Made by a program: the position numbers and the translations under genes. The notes under the pieces are model-generated. The model ran no database searches, had not been told where the DNA came from, and saw only the letters and a program-made list of their open reading frames with translations. Of a stretch of DNA of 64,000 nt, positions 30,195 to 40,313 are shown piece by piece (the stretch's first letter is position 1; each line of letters begins with the position of its first letter). Source of the DNA: Rhodanobacter lindaniclasticus (GTDB lineage Bacteria > Pseudomonadota > Gammaproteobacteria > Xanthomonadales > Rhodanobacteraceae); assembly GCF_004799035.1 (NCBI RefSeq), contig NZ_MWIO01000017.1, forward strand, positions 32,926-96,925. Reading direction: 5' to 3'.

Positions 30195-30294
30195 GCAACC
30201 TCCGAAGGCGAGCGCCCCGCCGCCGGGAGCACCGGCACGGGGAGGGAATTCGACAAACCACGCATTATAGCGGCTTGCGCCGGCGTTACGCCGC

Positions 30295-30912
30295 TCAGCG
30301 CGCCGGCTTGCGCCGCCGTGGCGCGGCGGGTGCCGGGGCCAGGCCGGCCAGCAACAGGTCGAGCAGCTGCGAGAACGCGGCATCCTCGCCGGGTTGGTCC
30401 CACAGGTGCGAGAAGCCCGGGTAGTGGAAGCGCGCCGTGGCGTCGAACAGGGCCCGTGCGGCGGCGGCCGGATCGAGCTGGCGGAAGTCGCCGCTGGCCA
30501 CGCCGGCGGCAAGGATCGAGGCGATCTGCTGCTGCATGCGCCCCTTGTGCTCAGCGATGGCCTCGCCCGCTTCCGCCGCCAGCGCGCTGTAGGTGGCGAA
30601 CAGCTCGGGATCGCCCAGCACGTTGTCGCGCTTGGTCTGGCGCAGGGCGGAGAACCACTGGCGCAGGCGCGCCGGCGGCGGCGTGCGGCTGGTGGCGATC
30701 GCCTGCAGCGGCGCCATCGACCGTGCCAGCCAGCCGCGCAGGACCGCGTCGCGCAGCGCCGCCTTGCTGGCGAAATGCCGGTACACGCTGCCGTGGCTGA
30801 CCCCGAGTGCCTGCGCCACGTCGACCACGGTGGCCTTGCCGGGACCATAGCGGCGCAGGACATCCTCGGCGGCGGCGAGGATGCGTTCGGGCGTGAGTAC
30901 GGAGTCGTTCAT
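30295..30912 (-). CDS. TetR/AcrR-family transcriptional regulator
   Basis: 205 residues. The N-terminal helix-turn-helix (ILAAAEDVLRRYGPGKATVVDVAQALGVSHGSVYRHFASKAALRDAVL) is at about 10-57, followed by an all-helical ligand domain. Its ATG overlaps the stop of the NmrA-like gene (ATGA), so it is the last gene of an aldo-keto reductase/NmrA/TetR operon. It is the natural candidate to bind the 14-bp inverted repeat at 32867-32906. Confidence 0.88.
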   Translation of the reverse strand: MNDSVLTPERILAAAEDVLRRYGPGKATVVDVAQALGVSHGSVYRHFASKAALRDAVLRGWLARSMAPLQAIATSRTPPPARLRQWFSALRQTKRDNVLGDPELFATYSALAAEAGEAIAEHKGRMQQQIASILAAGVASGDFRQLDPAAAARALFDATARFHYPGFSHLWDQPGEDAAFSQLLDLLLAGLAPAPAAPRRRKPAR

Positions 30913-31805
30913 GCCGCCGATTCAAGCACATCGAACGTGGCGCAGACGAGTTCGTCCGCCACGTAACCCAGCGGGATGCGGCCGCACACGTGTTCCGTCG
31001 AGCGCTTCTCGAAACCGATCCAGCCGCTGTTGAAGCCGTCCAGCATGGCGATGCGCGGTGCGGTGCGATCGGCCGGCATGCCTTCGTCCACGAAGCGGGC
31101 CGCCCATTGCTCGCGGGGTATCGCGATCGTCTCCACGTCGTGCTCCAACACGGCGGCCAGCGACTGCGCCATGTCGAGCGGACTGTAGCGTCGCGGCCCC
31201 TCCACTTCGATCACGCGGCGACCGAACCAGGTTTCTTCGAGCGTGTTGGCGACGGTGCGGCCGACGTCGTCGGTGGAAACCATCGGTATCGGGCGATCGA
31301 GCGGCTGCAGGTAGCTGGCAAGCCGGCCCTCGCATTGCGCCAGCGACACATCCCAGCGCAGGTTTTCCATGAACCAGGCGGCGCGCACGTGGGCGCGCGG
31401 GATCGGCAGCGCGTCCAGCGCCTGTTCCAGCAGATGCAGTTGGGTGATCAGGCCCAGGTCGCGCTCCTGCTGGGCGCCGATCGACGACAGCGCCACGATC
31501 TTCGGCGGCTGTGCCTTGCGCAAGGCGGCGGTCAGCGTATCGATCAGGGCGCGCGGCTCGGCGAAGTCGGCGCTGGGCGCGAAGTTGGCCGGCAGCATCA
31601 CGAACACGCCTTCGACGCCGGTGAATGCAGCAGCCAGTGCCTCGGCATCCGACCAGTCGGCGACGACGAGTTCGGCGCCGCGTGCGGCCTGCGCCGCGGC
31701 CCTGCCTTTGTTGCGCACGATGCCGCGCACGCGCTGGCCGCGCTCCAGCAGGTACTTCGCGGTGGCGCTGCCGACCTGGCCGGTGATGCCCATGATGGCG
31801 TACAT
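30909..31805 (-). CDS. NmrA-like NAD(P)-binding protein
   Basis: 298 residues with an extended short-chain-dehydrogenase fold. The dinucleotide loop GITGQVGSA is at 6-14, followed by ELVVADWSDAEALAAAFTGVEGVFVMLP, typical of NmrA/HSCARG and quinone-reductase-like (YtfG) proteins. It may reduce quinones or sense redox. The ATG at 31805 has AGGAGA on the minus strand. It lies between the reductase (31 bases upstream) and TetR genes. Confidence 0.82.
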   Translation of the reverse strand: MYAIMGITGQVGSATAKYLLERGQRVRGIVRNKGRAAAQAARGAELVVADWSDAEALAAAFTGVEGVFVMLPANFAPSADFAEPRALIDTLTAALRKAQPPKIVALSSIGAQQERDLGLITQLHLLEQALDALPIPRAHVRAAWFMENLRWDVSLAQCEGRLASYLQPLDRPIPMVSTDDVGRTVANTLEETWFGRRVIEVEGPRRYSPLDMAQSLAAVLEHDVETIAIPREQWAARFVDEGMPADRTAPRIAMLDGFNSGWIGFEKRSTEHVCGRIPLGYVADELVCATFDVLESAA

Positions 31806-31836
31806 GTCGGTTCTCCTCGTCGGTGGGGAAGGTGGT

Positions 31837-32832
<996 letters not shown>

Positions 32833-32866
32833 GGGGTGTGCCTGTTCGTGGGAGTGGGAATAGTAG

Positions 32867-32906
32867 ATATTTGAATGACAAATTTCAATATCTGTCATTC
32901 AAATAT
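32867..32906. promoter_or_regulatory. Inverted-repeat operator of the reductase operon
   Basis: ATATTTGAATGACA (32867-32880) and TGTCATTCAAATAT (32893-32906) are perfect complements around a 12-base spacer. The stretch is strikingly AT-rich for this genome. It lies 35 bases before the aldo-keto reductase start and 95 before glyA. TetR-family repressors bind such dyads, and a TetR gene ends the operon, so autoregulation is likely. Confidence 0.7.
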
Positions 32907-33001
32907 TCATCCCGCACCGGGCCAACGGCGCGTCGGTGGCCGGAAATGCCGGCCGGGGCTACACTTTCCGACTTGCCCACCCGCCATTTCACGAGGCCAG
33001 A

Positions 33002-34255
33002 ATGTTCCCCAAGGACTGCACGATTGCCGGTTACGACGACGAACTGGCCCAGGCCATCGCCCATGAAGGCCAGCGCCAGGAAGACCACGTCGAGCTGATC
33101 GCCTCGGAAAACTACGCCAGCCCGCGGGTGATGGAAGCGCAGGGCTCCAAGCTCACCAACAAGTACGCCGAGGGCTATCCCGGCAAGCGCTATTACGGCG
33201 GTTGCGAGTACGTGGACGTGGCCGAGAAGCTGGCGATCGAGCGGCTCAAGCAGCTGTTCGACTGCGACTACGCCAACGTGCAGCCGCATTCCGGCTCGCA
33301 GGCGAACCAGGCGGTGTACCTGGCGCTGCTTTCGCCCGGCGACACCATCCTGGGCATGTCGCTGGCGCATGGCGGCCATCTGACCCACGGCGCCAAGGTC
33401 AACATCAGCGGCAAGCTGTTCAACGCGGTGCAGTACGGTGTCGACGGCAACGGTCTGATCGACTATGACGAACTGCAGCGCCTGGCCACCGAACACCAGC
33501 CGAAGATGCTGGTCGGCGGCTTCAGCGCCTACTCTCAGGTGGTCGACTGGGCACGCATGCGCAAGATTGCCGATTCGGTCGGCGCGCTGTTCTTCGTCGA
33601 CATGGCCCACGTCGCCGGCCTGGTCGCCGCCGGCGTGTATCCGAGCCCGCTGCCGCACGCGCACGTGGTCACTTCCACCACGCACAAGACCCTGCGCGGC
33701 CCGCGGGGCGGCATCATCGTGGCCAAGGGCGCCGGCGAGGAGATCGAGAAGAAGCTGCAGTCGATCGTGTTCCCCGGCATCCAGGGCGGCCCGCTGATGC
33801 ACGTGATCGCGGCCAAGGCGGTGGCGTTCAAGGAGGCGCTGGAGCCCGCGTTCAAGACCTACCAGGCGCAGGTGGTGAAGAACGCCAAGGCGATGGCGAG
33901 GACCTTCATCGAACGCGGCTACAAGATCGTCTCCGGCGGCACCGAGAACCACCTGATGCTGGTCGACATGATCGGCCGCGACGTCACCGGCAAGGATGCG
34001 GAAGCGGCGCTGGGCAAGGCGCACATCACCGTCAACAAGAACGCCGTGCCGAACGACCCGCGCAAGCCCTTCGTCACCTCCGGCCTGCGCATCGGTTCGC
34101 CGGCGGTCACCACCCGCGGCTACGGCGAGGCGGACGTGATCGAACTGACGAACTGGATCTGCGACGTGCTGGATGCACCGAACGACGAGGCGGTGATCGC
34201 CCGCGTGCGGGATGCGGTAACCGCGCAGTGCAAGAAGTTCCCGGTCTACGGCTGA
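33002..34255 (+). CDS. glyA: Serine hydroxymethyltransferase
   Basis: Converts serine and tetrahydrofolate to glycine and methylene-THF with PLP. 417 residues, as E. coli GlyA. The PLP lysine is K229 in [14 protein letters not shown], and the N-terminal [19 protein letters not shown] is the family block. ATG 33002 is chosen from the family length. A possible -10 TACACT is at 32960-32965. It heads a glyA, amidotransferase-like, nrdR, ribD stretch, a common order in proteobacteria. Confidence 0.96.
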   Translation: MFPKDCTIAGYDDELAQAIAHEGQRQEDHVELIASENYASPRVMEAQGSKLTNKYAEGYPGKRYYGGCEYVDVAEKLAIERLKQLFDCDYANVQPHSGSQANQAVYLALLSPGDTILGMSLAHGGHLTHGAKVNISGKLFNAVQYGVDGNGLIDYDELQRLATEHQPKMLVGGFSAYSQVVDWARMRKIADSVGALFFVDMAHVAGLVAAGVYPSPLPHAHVVTSTTHKTLRGPRGGIIVAKGAGEEIEKKLQSIVFPGIQGGPLMHVIAAKAVAFKEALEPAFKTYQAQVVKNAKAMARTFIERGYKIVSGGTENHLMLVDMIGRDVTGKDAEAALGKAHITVNKNAVPNDPRKPFVTSGLRIGSPAVTTRGYGEADVIELTNWICDVLDAPNDEAVIARVRDAVTAQCKKFPVYG

Positions 34256-34262
34256 GACCGGC

Positions 34263-34961
34263 ATGTACTCCCTGCAGGTCGGGCTGGTAGGCGACCGCGA
34301 CGACGAGGTGGTTGCCCATCGCGCCATTCCGTTGGCGCTGGAGATGGCGGCCGATGCCTGCGGCGTGACGGTCGAGCCGGTTTGGATACCGACCGACCAG
34401 GTCGGCGACGGCGCCGCGCTGGCGGAGTTCGATGGACTCTGGTGCGTTCCGGCCAGTCCGTATCGCAGCACCGAAGGCGCGCTCGCGGCGATCCGCGTGG
34501 CGCGCGAGCGGCACGTCCCGTTCCTGGGCACCTGCGGCGGTTTCCAGCATGCCGTGCTCGAATATGCGCGCAACGTGATCGGCTGGGCCGACGCCGAACA
34601 TGCCGAGACGGCGCCGCAAGCCGGGCACCAGGTGATCGTGCCGCTGCTGTGCTCGCTGGTCGAGGTGACCGATGCCGTGCACCTGGTCGAGGGCTCCCGG
34701 CTGGCGCTGGCCTATGGCGTCGAGACGATCACCGAGGGCTATCACTGCAGCTACGGCTTGAGTCCCGATTTCCGGAAGGTGCTTGCGAACGGTCCGCTGC
34801 GGGTCTGTGCCGTGGACGATGCGGACGATGTTCGCGGCATCGAACTGGACGACCATCCATTTTTCGTCGCCACCTTGTTCCAGCCTGAGCGCGGTGCCTT
34901 GCAGGGACGGGTGCCACCCCCGGTACGTGCTTTCGTGCAGGCGATGGCCGACACTTGCTGA
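34263..34961 (+). CDS. CTP synthase C-terminal region-related (glutamine amidotransferase-like) protein
   Basis: 232 residues of a stand-alone class I amidotransferase-like domain. [19 protein letters not shown] resembles the oxyanion part of CTP synthase, and C91 lies in [18 protein letters not shown], the nucleophile elbow. At the end, where CTP synthase has FHPE, this protein has FQPERGAL, so the catalytic histidine is replaced by Gln. Family relatives are named CTP synthase C-terminal region-related (seleno)proteins; here the position is a plain TGC cysteine. It ends in Cys and abuts nrdR with 2 bases between. Role unknown. Confidence 0.72.
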   Translation: MYSLQVGLVGDRDDEVVAHRAIPLALEMAADACGVTVEPVWIPTDQVGDGAALAEFDGLWCVPASPYRSTEGALAAIRVARERHVPFLGTCGGFQHAVLEYARNVIGWADAEHAETAPQAGHQVIVPLLCSLVEVTDAVHLVEGSRLALAYGVETITEGYHCSYGLSPDFRKVLANGPLRVCAVDDADDVRGIELDDHPFFVATLFQPERGALQGRVPPPVRAFVQAMADTC

Positions 34962-34963
34962 CC

Positions 34964-35473
34964 ATGCATTGCCCTTTCTGCCAGCACGAAGACACCCGCG
35001 TGATCGATTCGCGCCTGACCGAGGACGGCTCGACCGTGCGTCGTCGGCGCGAATGCCCGCAATGCGGCGAACGCTTCAACACCTTCGAGACGGCGGAACT
35101 GAAGTTGCCGACGGTGGTGAAGAGCGGCGAGCGGCGCGAGACCTTCGACGAGCGCAAGCTGCGCGTGAGTTTCGAGCGCGCGTTGCAGAAGCGTCCGGTG
35201 GCCAGCCACGACGTGGATGCCGCAGTGCGGACGATCGTCAACGACCTGCGCCGCAGCGGCGAGCGCGAAGTGCCCTCGCGCCAGGTCGGCGAGCTGGTGA
35301 TGCGCGAGCTGAAGAACCTGGACCAGGTCGCCTACGTGCGCTTCGCCTCCGTCTATCGCAAGTTCGAGGACGTGCACGCGTTCCGCGAAGAGATCGAGAA
35401 GCTGGAACGCGACCTGCCTGGCCTGTCCGATCTGCAGCTGCCCCTGCTCGGCGGCGGCAAGCGCAAACCGTAG
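34964..35473 (+). CDS. nrdR: Transcriptional repressor NrdR
   Basis: Represses ribonucleotide-reductase genes in response to nucleotide balance. 169 residues: a zinc ribbon with C3, C6, C31 and C34 (MHCPFCQ and CPQCGERF), then an ATP-cone domain ([24 protein letters not shown]). The ATG at 34964 gives the exact family start. Its TAG stop is the first three bases of a REP-like element. NrdR boxes were not seen in the window because no nrd gene is here. Confidence 0.95.
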   Translation: MHCPFCQHEDTRVIDSRLTEDGSTVRRRRECPQCGERFNTFETAELKLPTVVKSGERRETFDERKLRVSFERALQKRPVASHDVDAAVRTIVNDLRRSGEREVPSRQVGELVMRELKNLDQVAYVRFASVYRKFEDVHAFREEIEKLERDLPGLSDLQLPLLGGGKRKP

Positions 35474-35568
35474 GAGCCCGCTCGCGGGCGATGCTTTAAG
35501 GCTTTTTGCGAATCCCGAGTCCTGATCCCGACCCCGACCCCAAGGCATCGCCCGCGAGCGGGCTCCTA
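35471..35568. repeat. REP-like inverted repeat, copy 2
   Basis: Arms at 35471-35494 and 35545-35568 are perfect inverted copies (TAGGAGCCCGCTCGCGGGCGATGC). The spacer is about 50 bases and pyrimidine-rich. It matches the element at 13265-13353. As there, its first three bases are the stop codon of the upstream gene, here nrdR. It fills the nrdR-ribD gap. Confidence 0.82.
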
Positions 35569-35578
35569 CAATGACGGC

Positions 35579-36670
35579 ATGACATTTTCCGGCACTGACC
35601 ACGAACACATGGCGCACGCGCTGCGCCTCGCCGAGCGCGGGCTGTATACCGCCCAGCCGAATCCGCGCGTGGGCTGCGTGATTGCGCATGGCGATGCGGT
35701 CGTCGGCACCGGCTTTCATCGACGCGCCGGCGAGCCGCATGCCGAGGTATACGCGCTGCGCGAGGCCGCTGGGCGTGCGCGCGGCGCCACCGCCTACGTG
35801 ACGCTGGAACCGTGCGCACACCAGGGGCGCACGCCGCCATGTTCGGATGCGCTGATCGCTGCCGGCGTGGCGCGGGTGGTGATCGCAGCGGAAGACCCGT
35901 TTCCGCAAGTCGACGGACGCGGCATCGGCAAGCTGCGCGCCGCCGGGATCACGGTCGAATCCGGACTGATGCGCGAGGCCGCGCGTGAACTCAACATCGG
36001 CTTCTTCAGCCGGATCGAGCGCGGCCGTCCCTGGGTGCGGGTGAAGCTGGCGATGAGCCTGGACGGGCGCACCGCACTGGCCAACGGCGAGTCGAAGTGG
36101 ATCACCGGCGAAGCGGCGCGCGTGGACGTGCAACGCTGGCGCGCGCGCAGTTCGGCGATCCTCAGCGGCAGCGGCACCGTGCTCGCCGACGATCCGCGAC
36201 TCACCGTGCGGCTGCCGGAGGACGAGGAGTTCACACCACCGCTGCGCGTGCTGCTGGACCGCCAGCTGCGCATACCCGCCGGCCGCCAGGTGCTGGATGG
36301 CACGGCGCCGACGCTCGTCCTGCACGGCGCTGCGGCATCCTGCGCGGACGATCGCTTCGCGCGGGTTGAACGCATGGCCATGGCGACACGGGACAACCTG
36401 CTCGACCTGCAGGCTGTGCTCGCGCTGCTGGCCGGACGCGACTGCAACGAAGTGCACGTCGAAGCCGGCCCGACCCTGTGCGGCGCGCTGTTCGCGGCCG
36501 GCCTGGTCGACGAACTGCTGCTCTACGTGGCGCCCCTGCTGCTGGGCGACAGCGCGCGGCCGCTGCTGCGGTTGCCGCCGCTGACCGACATGGCCTCGCG
36601 CTGGCAATTGCAGGTGGTCGACCAGCGCATGCTCGGCGCGGATCTCCGCCTGCGCCTGCGCCCGCGCTGA
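35579..36670 (+). CDS. ribD: Bifunctional pyrimidine deaminase/reductase RibD
   Basis: Second and third steps of riboflavin synthesis. 363 residues. The deaminase half has HAEVYALREA and PCAHQGRTPPC zinc-binding blocks, and the reductase half begins at about 145 (RPWVRVKLAMSLDGRTALANGESKWITG). It follows nrdR as in many proteobacteria, but the riboswitch and ribE do not follow; three unrelated genes intervene, so it may lack FMN control. Confidence 0.94.
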   Translation: MTFSGTDHEHMAHALRLAERGLYTAQPNPRVGCVIAHGDAVVGTGFHRRAGEPHAEVYALREAAGRARGATAYVTLEPCAHQGRTPPCSDALIAAGVARVVIAAEDPFPQVDGRGIGKLRAAGITVESGLMREAARELNIGFFSRIERGRPWVRVKLAMSLDGRTALANGESKWITGEAARVDVQRWRARSSAILSGSGTVLADDPRLTVRLPEDEEFTPPLRVLLDRQLRIPAGRQVLDGTAPTLVLHGAAASCADDRFARVERMAMATRDNLLDLQAVLALLAGRDCNEVHVEAGPTLCGALFAAGLVDELLLYVAPLLLGDSARPLLRLPPLTDMASRWQLQVVDQRMLGADLRLRLRPR

Positions 36671-36697
36671 TCTTGCCGTGCCCGGCCCGGCGTCGCT

Positions 36698-37708
36698 TCA
36701 GGCGCTGAAGTCGACCGCTAGCTTGCCGAAATGCCGGCCGGCGACGAGTTGCTCGAACGCCTCGCGTAGCTGACCGAAGCCGTAGACGTGGTCGACCACC
36801 GGTTCCAGGCCGGTGGCGTCGATGGCGGCGACCATCTGCTCGTGCGCTTCCAGTGACGCCACCGAGATGCCCTGCACGCGCACGCGCTTGAGCACCACCG
36901 GAGTCAGCGGCAACGCAGCCTCGCTGCCGCCGATCCAGCCCAGCACGGCGATCATGCCGTGCATGCGCACCGCCTCCAGCGATTGCGCGAGCGTGGCCGC
37001 GCCGATCGTCTCCACCACCAGCTCCACGCCGGTGCCGCCGCTGGCCTCGCGCACCAGCGGCCCCCACTGCGGATGCTTCGCGTAATTGATGCCGACGTCG
37101 GCGCCCAGCGCCTTGGCGCGTTCGAGCTTGGCGTCGCTGGAGGACAGCACGATCGCGTGGGCGCCGCGCAACTTGGCGAACTGCAGCGCGAACAGCGACA
37201 CGCCACCGGTGCCCAGCAACAGCACGGTCTGCCCGGCGGTGATGCGAGCCAGCTCCAGCGCCTGCCAGGCAGTGAGCGCGGCGATCGGCAACGTGGCTGA
37301 TTGCACGCTGGTGAGGTGTGCCGGCGCACGCGCCAGCGAGTACTGGTCGAAGCAGGCGAACTCGCGCATCACTCCGGGATGGGGACCGCCGATCTCGGCG
37401 CCCTCCCACTCCGGCCGCATGGCGCCGGCGATCCAGCGCGACTTGTAGAACGTGGTGACGCGGTCGCCAGGCTTGAAGCGGGTCACCGCCCCGCCCACTT
37501 CCTGCACCGTGCCGGCCCCGTCGGACACCGGCACGATCGGCAGCGGCACGCCGCGGTAGAGGTCGCCATTGACCAGCATGTGGTCGCGGAAGTTGAGCGA
37601 GGCCGCTTCCATCCGCACCAGCACGTCGTGCGGGCCGGGGCGCGGTGTGGGCAGGTCAACCGGGTCGAGATGGTCCAGGCCGAAGGCGGAAAGCTGGATG
37701 GCACGCAT
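36698..37708 (-). CDS. Zinc-type/MDR-superfamily alcohol dehydrogenase-like NADP oxidoreductase
   Basis: 336 residues of the medium-chain dehydrogenase fold. The N-terminal domain has MEAASLNFRDHMLVNG and PLPIVPVSDGAGTVQEVG; the Rossmann domain has VLLLGTGGVSLFALQFAKLRGA. The structural-zinc cysteines typical of classical ADHs are absent, as in the quinone-oxidoreductase side of the superfamily. The ATG at 37708 is divergent from a LysR gene (37798), which probably regulates it. Confidence 0.85.
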   Translation of the reverse strand: MRAIQLSAFGLDHLDPVDLPTPRPGPHDVLVRMEAASLNFRDHMLVNGDLYRGVPLPIVPVSDGAGTVQEVGGAVTRFKPGDRVTTFYKSRWIAGAMRPEWEGAEIGGPHPGVMREFACFDQYSLARAPAHLTSVQSATLPIAALTAWQALELARITAGQTVLLLGTGGVSLFALQFAKLRGAHAIVLSSSDAKLERAKALGADVGINYAKHPQWGPLVREASGGTGVELVVETIGAATLAQSLEAVRMHGMIAVLGWIGGSEAALPLTPVVLKRVRVQGISVASLEAHEQMVAAIDATGLEPVVDHVYGFGQLREAFEQLVAGRHFGKLAVDFSA

Positions 37709-37797
37709 GGGACGGCTCCGTGGTGGAAATGAGGCCATGGTCCCGCCACCGTCGTTTGGTGATAATCCACACGAATGGTCAATCTTCTGTTCGTCAC

Positions 37798-38724
37798 ATG
37801 AATCAATCTTTCGACCTCACGCCCGCCCGCCTGCGCGAACTGCGCGCGTTCGCGGCAGCCGCGCGGCGGCTCAACTTCTCGCGCGCGGCACTGGAGGTGG
37901 GCTGCACGCCGTCGGTGCTGAGTCGGCGCATCGCGGCGCTGGAGGAGGCGGTCGGCGCGCGGCTGTTCCTGCGCACCACCCGGCGCATGGCGCTGACCGC
38001 GCGCGGCGAGCTGTTGCTGGCGCAATGGCAACGCATGGAAGCGGTGATGGCCCAGCTGGCCGCCGACCTGCACCCGCCCGACGGCGAACTGGCCGGCCAC
38101 CTGTGCGTGCACCTGGCAGCCAGCTTCGGCCGTTACCGCATGGCCCCGCTGCTGGCCGGTTTCATGCGCAAGCATCCCGGCGTGCGCATCGACGCGATCT
38201 ACGACGACGCCTACGTCGACATGGTCGCCGCCAAGGTGGACCTGGCCGTGCGGCTGGGGCGCCTGGCCGACGTGCAACTGGTGGCGCGGCGGGCCGGCAC
38301 CATGCGCATATTCCCCTGCGCTTCGCCCGACTACCTGGCTTCGGCGCCGCCGTTGCGCGACCCGGCCGATCTCAAGGCGCATCGTTGCATCAGCTTCACC
38401 GGCTACCGCCGCGGCACGCTGTGGACGTTCGCCCGTCAGCGCCAGCGGCGCGCGGTACGCATCGAGCCGGTGCTGAGCTGCAACGATTCGCAGGCCATCC
38501 GTGACGCGGTGCTGGCCGGCGTGGGCGTCGGCCTGCAGGGGGATTACATGGCCGACGCGCCGGTCGCCGAAGGCCGCATGGTCGAACTGCTGCCCGACTG
38601 GCGACTGCCCTCGTTCCCGATCCACCTGCTGTGGCTGCCCGGCGCGGACCGCACGCCGGCGCTGCGGGCATTGATCGATCACCTGGTCGCGGCGCTGGCG
38701 CCGCCCGGGGTCAGGGCAGGGTGA
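37798..38724 (+). CDS. LysR-family transcriptional regulator
   Basis: 308 residues. The helix-turn-helix (LRAFAAAARRLNFSRAALEVGCTPSVLSRRIAALEEAVGARLFLR) is at about 15-60, and the effector domain has GHLCVHLAASFGRYRMAPLL. It is divergent from the dehydrogenase gene with 89 bases between, its likely target. Its end overlaps the convergent secreted-protein gene by 14 bases. Confidence 0.88.
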   Translation: MNQSFDLTPARLRELRAFAAAARRLNFSRAALEVGCTPSVLSRRIAALEEAVGARLFLRTTRRMALTARGELLLAQWQRMEAVMAQLAADLHPPDGELAGHLCVHLAASFGRYRMAPLLAGFMRKHPGVRIDAIYDDAYVDMVAAKVDLAVRLGRLADVQLVARRAGTMRIFPCASPDYLASAPPLRDPADLKAHRCISFTGYRRGTLWTFARQRQRRAVRIEPVLSCNDSQAIRDAVLAGVGVGLQGDYMADAPVAEGRMVELLPDWRLPSFPIHLLWLPGADRTPALRALIDHLVAALAPPGVRAG

Positions 38725-39901
38725 GCCGGAGCCGCCCCGGATGCCGGCGCACCGTCTCCCACGGCAGCACCGACCAGTCGTCGTTGGCTTCGCACACGCG
38801 CGCGGCGCGAGCGTAGGAGGGGCCGATGAACAAGCCCTTCGGTGTCATGTGCCAGCTCACGAACTGCCACACGCCGGGGTCGTCGTAGCCGCAATCGTCT
38901 TCGCCGCCGGTGGCCGTCGTCTCCTGCGGATAGAGTTGCCGCCATTGCCGCGCCAGCCAGGGCGCCAGGTGCTGCTCGCGGTAATCCGACCACGCCTCGA
39001 AGCTGGCCGAGCCCGGTTCGGGGTTGCCGTCGGCGTCCGTGGCGTAGTGCAACGGCTTGCCCTTGCCCAGCCACAGGATGTCTTCCAGCTCCAGCGCCCG
39101 GGCGGTGTGTGCGTCGAGGTTGATCGCCGCATCGCCGAAGTCCGGATGGGCGCCGCCGCAGTAGTAATTGGTGAACACGCTGACGCTGACCAGGTTCGCG
39201 GTGAGCAGGCGCGGCGTCACCGTCTGCTCGTAATCGCCGTCATTGAAATGGTTGAACATGCAGTCGTAGTAACTGCCGGTTTCCTGCCACATCCGGTCCA
39301 TCAGCGCCTGGTTGATGCGCGCGAGTTCGGCAGGCGGGTAGCCGTCCAGGATCTCGAAGAATGTGATGCCGGCCTCGGGCACGCGCCACCATTGCAAGGC
39401 ATGGCCCATGAAGGTTTCGCGCTTGCCGGCCTGCGGCTTGAGGCCGGCCAGGCGCAGGTAGGCGTAGCGGTCGCTGGCATGGAGCTGCTTCAGCCAGGGC
39501 GGCGCATCGGCGGCGGGCGGCGCGATCGTGGCCGGTTGCAGGGCAATCGGCAGGGTGGTTCCCTTGTCGTCCTGCCACTGGCCGCGCCAGCCACCGTCGG
39601 CCTGCCGTTCCAGCGTGAGGCGCGGGCCGTTGGCGTCGACGTCCCAGCCTTCGCGCAATTGCAGGTGACCGTTGCCGGCCGACGCGCCGGACAAGGCGAT
39701 GTCGCGGTGGTGGCGCACGTAGAAGTAGCGGCCGGCCGTGGCGGCGTCGTCGCCGGGGGTGAGTTGCAGCACGATGGCCTGCCGACCCAGCGTGCCGGTG
39801 TAGACGCCGGTCGGCGCCTCGTCGGCGCGCGCGTGGGCCAGCCACAACACGGCCGGCAGGATGGCGAGCCACGTCGACCAGCCGCGTCGATGCATGTGCA
39901 T
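38711..39901 (-). CDS. Secreted protein of unknown function
   Basis: 396 residues with a signal peptide (GWSTWLAILPAVLWLAHARA). The N-terminal 100 mature residues are beta-rich (GVYTGTLGRQAIVLQLTPG...). A C-terminal region contains LVSVSVFTNYYCGGAHPDFGDAAINLD, resembling the DUF3298/RsiV-type ligand-binding part of secreted proteins. The last stretch has a C..YDDPGVWQFVSWHMTPKGLFIGPSYA block. The ATG at 39901 has AAGGAGG at the right distance. It is divergent from the riboflavin riboswitch. Confidence 0.7.
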   Translation of the reverse strand: MHMHRRGWSTWLAILPAVLWLAHARADEAPTGVYTGTLGRQAIVLQLTPGDDAATAGRYFYVRHHRDIALSGASAGNGHLQLREGWDVDANGPRLTLERQADGGWRGQWQDDKGTTLPIALQPATIAPPAADAPPWLKQLHASDRYAYLRLAGLKPQAGKRETFMGHALQWWRVPEAGITFFEILDGYPPAELARINQALMDRMWQETGSYYDCMFNHFNDGDYEQTVTPRLLTANLVSVSVFTNYYCGGAHPDFGDAAINLDAHTARALELEDILWLGKGKPLHYATDADGNPEPGSASFEAWSDYREQHLAPWLARQWRQLYPQETTATGGEDDCGYDDPGVWQFVSWHMTPKGLFIGPSYARAARVCEANDDWSVLPWETVRRHPGRLRLTLP

Positions 39902-40015
39902 GGAAACCTCCTTGGCAGGGACGGACATGATGCCGCAGCGGGCGGGCAAACGGCTGGCGCGCGAGTGGCGCATGACGGGCGTGGTAGAATCCATCGGCCG
40001 GTTCATCGGCAAACG

Positions 40016-40182
40016 TCTTCAGGGCGGGGCGAAATTCCCCACCGGCGGTAGGTTCCTCGGAACGAGCCCGCGAGCGCTCCCGGCAGCATCGGGAGGTCAG
40101 CAGATCCGGTCCGATGCCGGAGCCGACGGTCAAGGTTGTACCGGCTCGCCGGCACGGCTCACAGTCCGGATGAAAGAAGACG
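40016..40182 (+). ncRNA. FMN riboswitch (RFN element)
   Basis: All conserved blocks are present in order: GGGCGGGGCGAAATTCCCC, ACCGGCGGTA, GAGCCCGCGAGC, GTCAGCAGATCCGGT, GCCGGAGCCGACGGT, and AGTCCGGATGAAAGAAGACG at the 3' end. Binding of FMN turns off riboflavin genes. It precedes ribE, not ribD. A TAGAAT hexamer at 39985-39990 is a plausible -10 for the transcript. About 130 bases of pyrimidine-rich leader lie between it and ribE. Confidence 0.95.
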
Positions 40183-40292
40183 GCCAGGCGGATGGCAGCC
40201 ATGCCATGCGTCTGCCTCATGCCTTGGGGCGTTCTCGCTTTCCGACGCGGAGAACGTTTCGTGCCTGTCATCGTTCCAGTCTCTCTCGCCAT

Positions 40293-40305
40293 CTCCCCCC
40301 GGGAG
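40293..40305 (+). promoter_or_regulatory. Candidate ribosome-site hairpin before ribE
   Basis: CTCCC (40293-40297), loop CCC, GGGAG (40301-40305). The GGGAG arm is the ribE ribosome-binding site, 8 bases before its ATG. The FMN riboswitch could favour this fold and so block translation; this is inference from position and complementarity. Confidence 0.45.
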
Positions 40306-40313
40306 GTGCGCTG

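Noticed and set aside
34263..34961. Selenoprotein gene with in-frame UGA
   Set aside because: The relevant codon is TGC (Cys) and no internal TGA is present.
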